A DNA stretch of 64,000 bases. Source: Nemertoderma westbladi (Eukaryota; Xenacoelomorpha; Nemertodermatida; Nemertodermatidae). Below are positions 63,813 to 64,000 of this stretch, piece after piece (the stretch's first letter is position 1; each line of letters opens with the position of its first letter). The position numbers and the translations under genes are program-made. Location: positions 1-64,000 of the forward strand of contig JAUCBJ010003513.1 of NCBI GenBank assembly GCA_032718475.1, written 5' to 3'. The notes under the pieces are model-generated. The model saw nothing but the letters and a program-made list of their open reading frames with translations. It was not told the DNA's origin and did no database searches.

Positions 63813-64000
63813 GCACGCTAGTGGCCGAAACTGTCACGGTCTGTACGCTAGTGTACGAAACTGTCAAAGATACACAGTACGTTAGTGGCCTACACTGTCA
63901 CGGTCTGTACGCTAGTGTACGAAACTACCACGGTCTGTACGCTAGTGGCCTACACTGTCATGATACACAGTACGCTAGTGGCCTACACTGTCACGGTCTG
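63813..64000. repeat. 30-38-bp tandem repeat upstream of GCLC
   Basis: About seven units of ACGCTAGTGGCC and ACACTGTCACGGTCTGT with a longer variant carrying GATACACAGT. The array runs off the right edge. Confidence 0.88.

Overview
This is nuclear DNA from an animal, almost certainly a marine or other invertebrate. Genes have GT-AG introns and metazoan families (glutamate-cysteine ligase, slingshot phosphatase, a Cys-loop-type receptor). The transposons are animal types (CR1/L2-like LINE, BEL/Pao LTR element, P-element relic, tRNA-derived SINE). I cannot place the phylum from sequence alone; the frequent TAGGCCTA-type words and the LINE tail are compatible with a deuterostome or a lophotrochozoan.

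Layout. 1-1174: a 35-bp satellite. 1238-8043 (+): seven phase-consistent exons of an unrecognised basic, charged protein, with a young 5'-truncated LINE (3803-6880) and a SINE fragment in its fourth intron. 8283-12345 and 12763-15141: two more satellites (21-bp and 33-bp units, each built around a perfect palindrome). 17015-21103 (-): an intronless slingshot protein phosphatase with two coding minisatellites. 21755-24537: a degenerate P-element transposase, dispersed repeats and one orphan coiled-coil exon. 26433-37307: a 10.9-kb array of a 24-bp unit that stays open in two forward frames. 39182-40783 (+): an intronless pentameric ligand-gated channel subunit lacking both Cys-loop cysteines. 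41290-42884: relics of a Pao-type pol and a LINE 3' end.

44145-63442 (-): the complete nine-exon gene for the glutamate-cysteine ligase catalytic subunit (618 residues). All splice sites and phases fit, so the coding sequence could be read end to end. Its introns hold a single-exon gene for a secreted CxxC-rich protein on the opposite strand, a pair of inverted minisatellites, G and C tracts on either side of exon 5, a full-length 7.8-kb BEL/Pao element with identical LTRs but no reverse transcriptase, a SINE, and a MITE-like element 5 bp beyond the six-base donor of exon 1.

The most unusual observation is in GCLC intron 2. A roughly 57-bp satellite there is a tandem amplification of the gene's own exon 2/intron 2 junction. 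Each unit repeats the last 28 coding bases plus the 5' splice site, giving roughly 25-30 decoy donors. The BEL element and the SINE both inserted into this array. About 18.5 kb of the window is four unrelated large satellites. The protein genes share no evident pathway; their proximity looks incidental.
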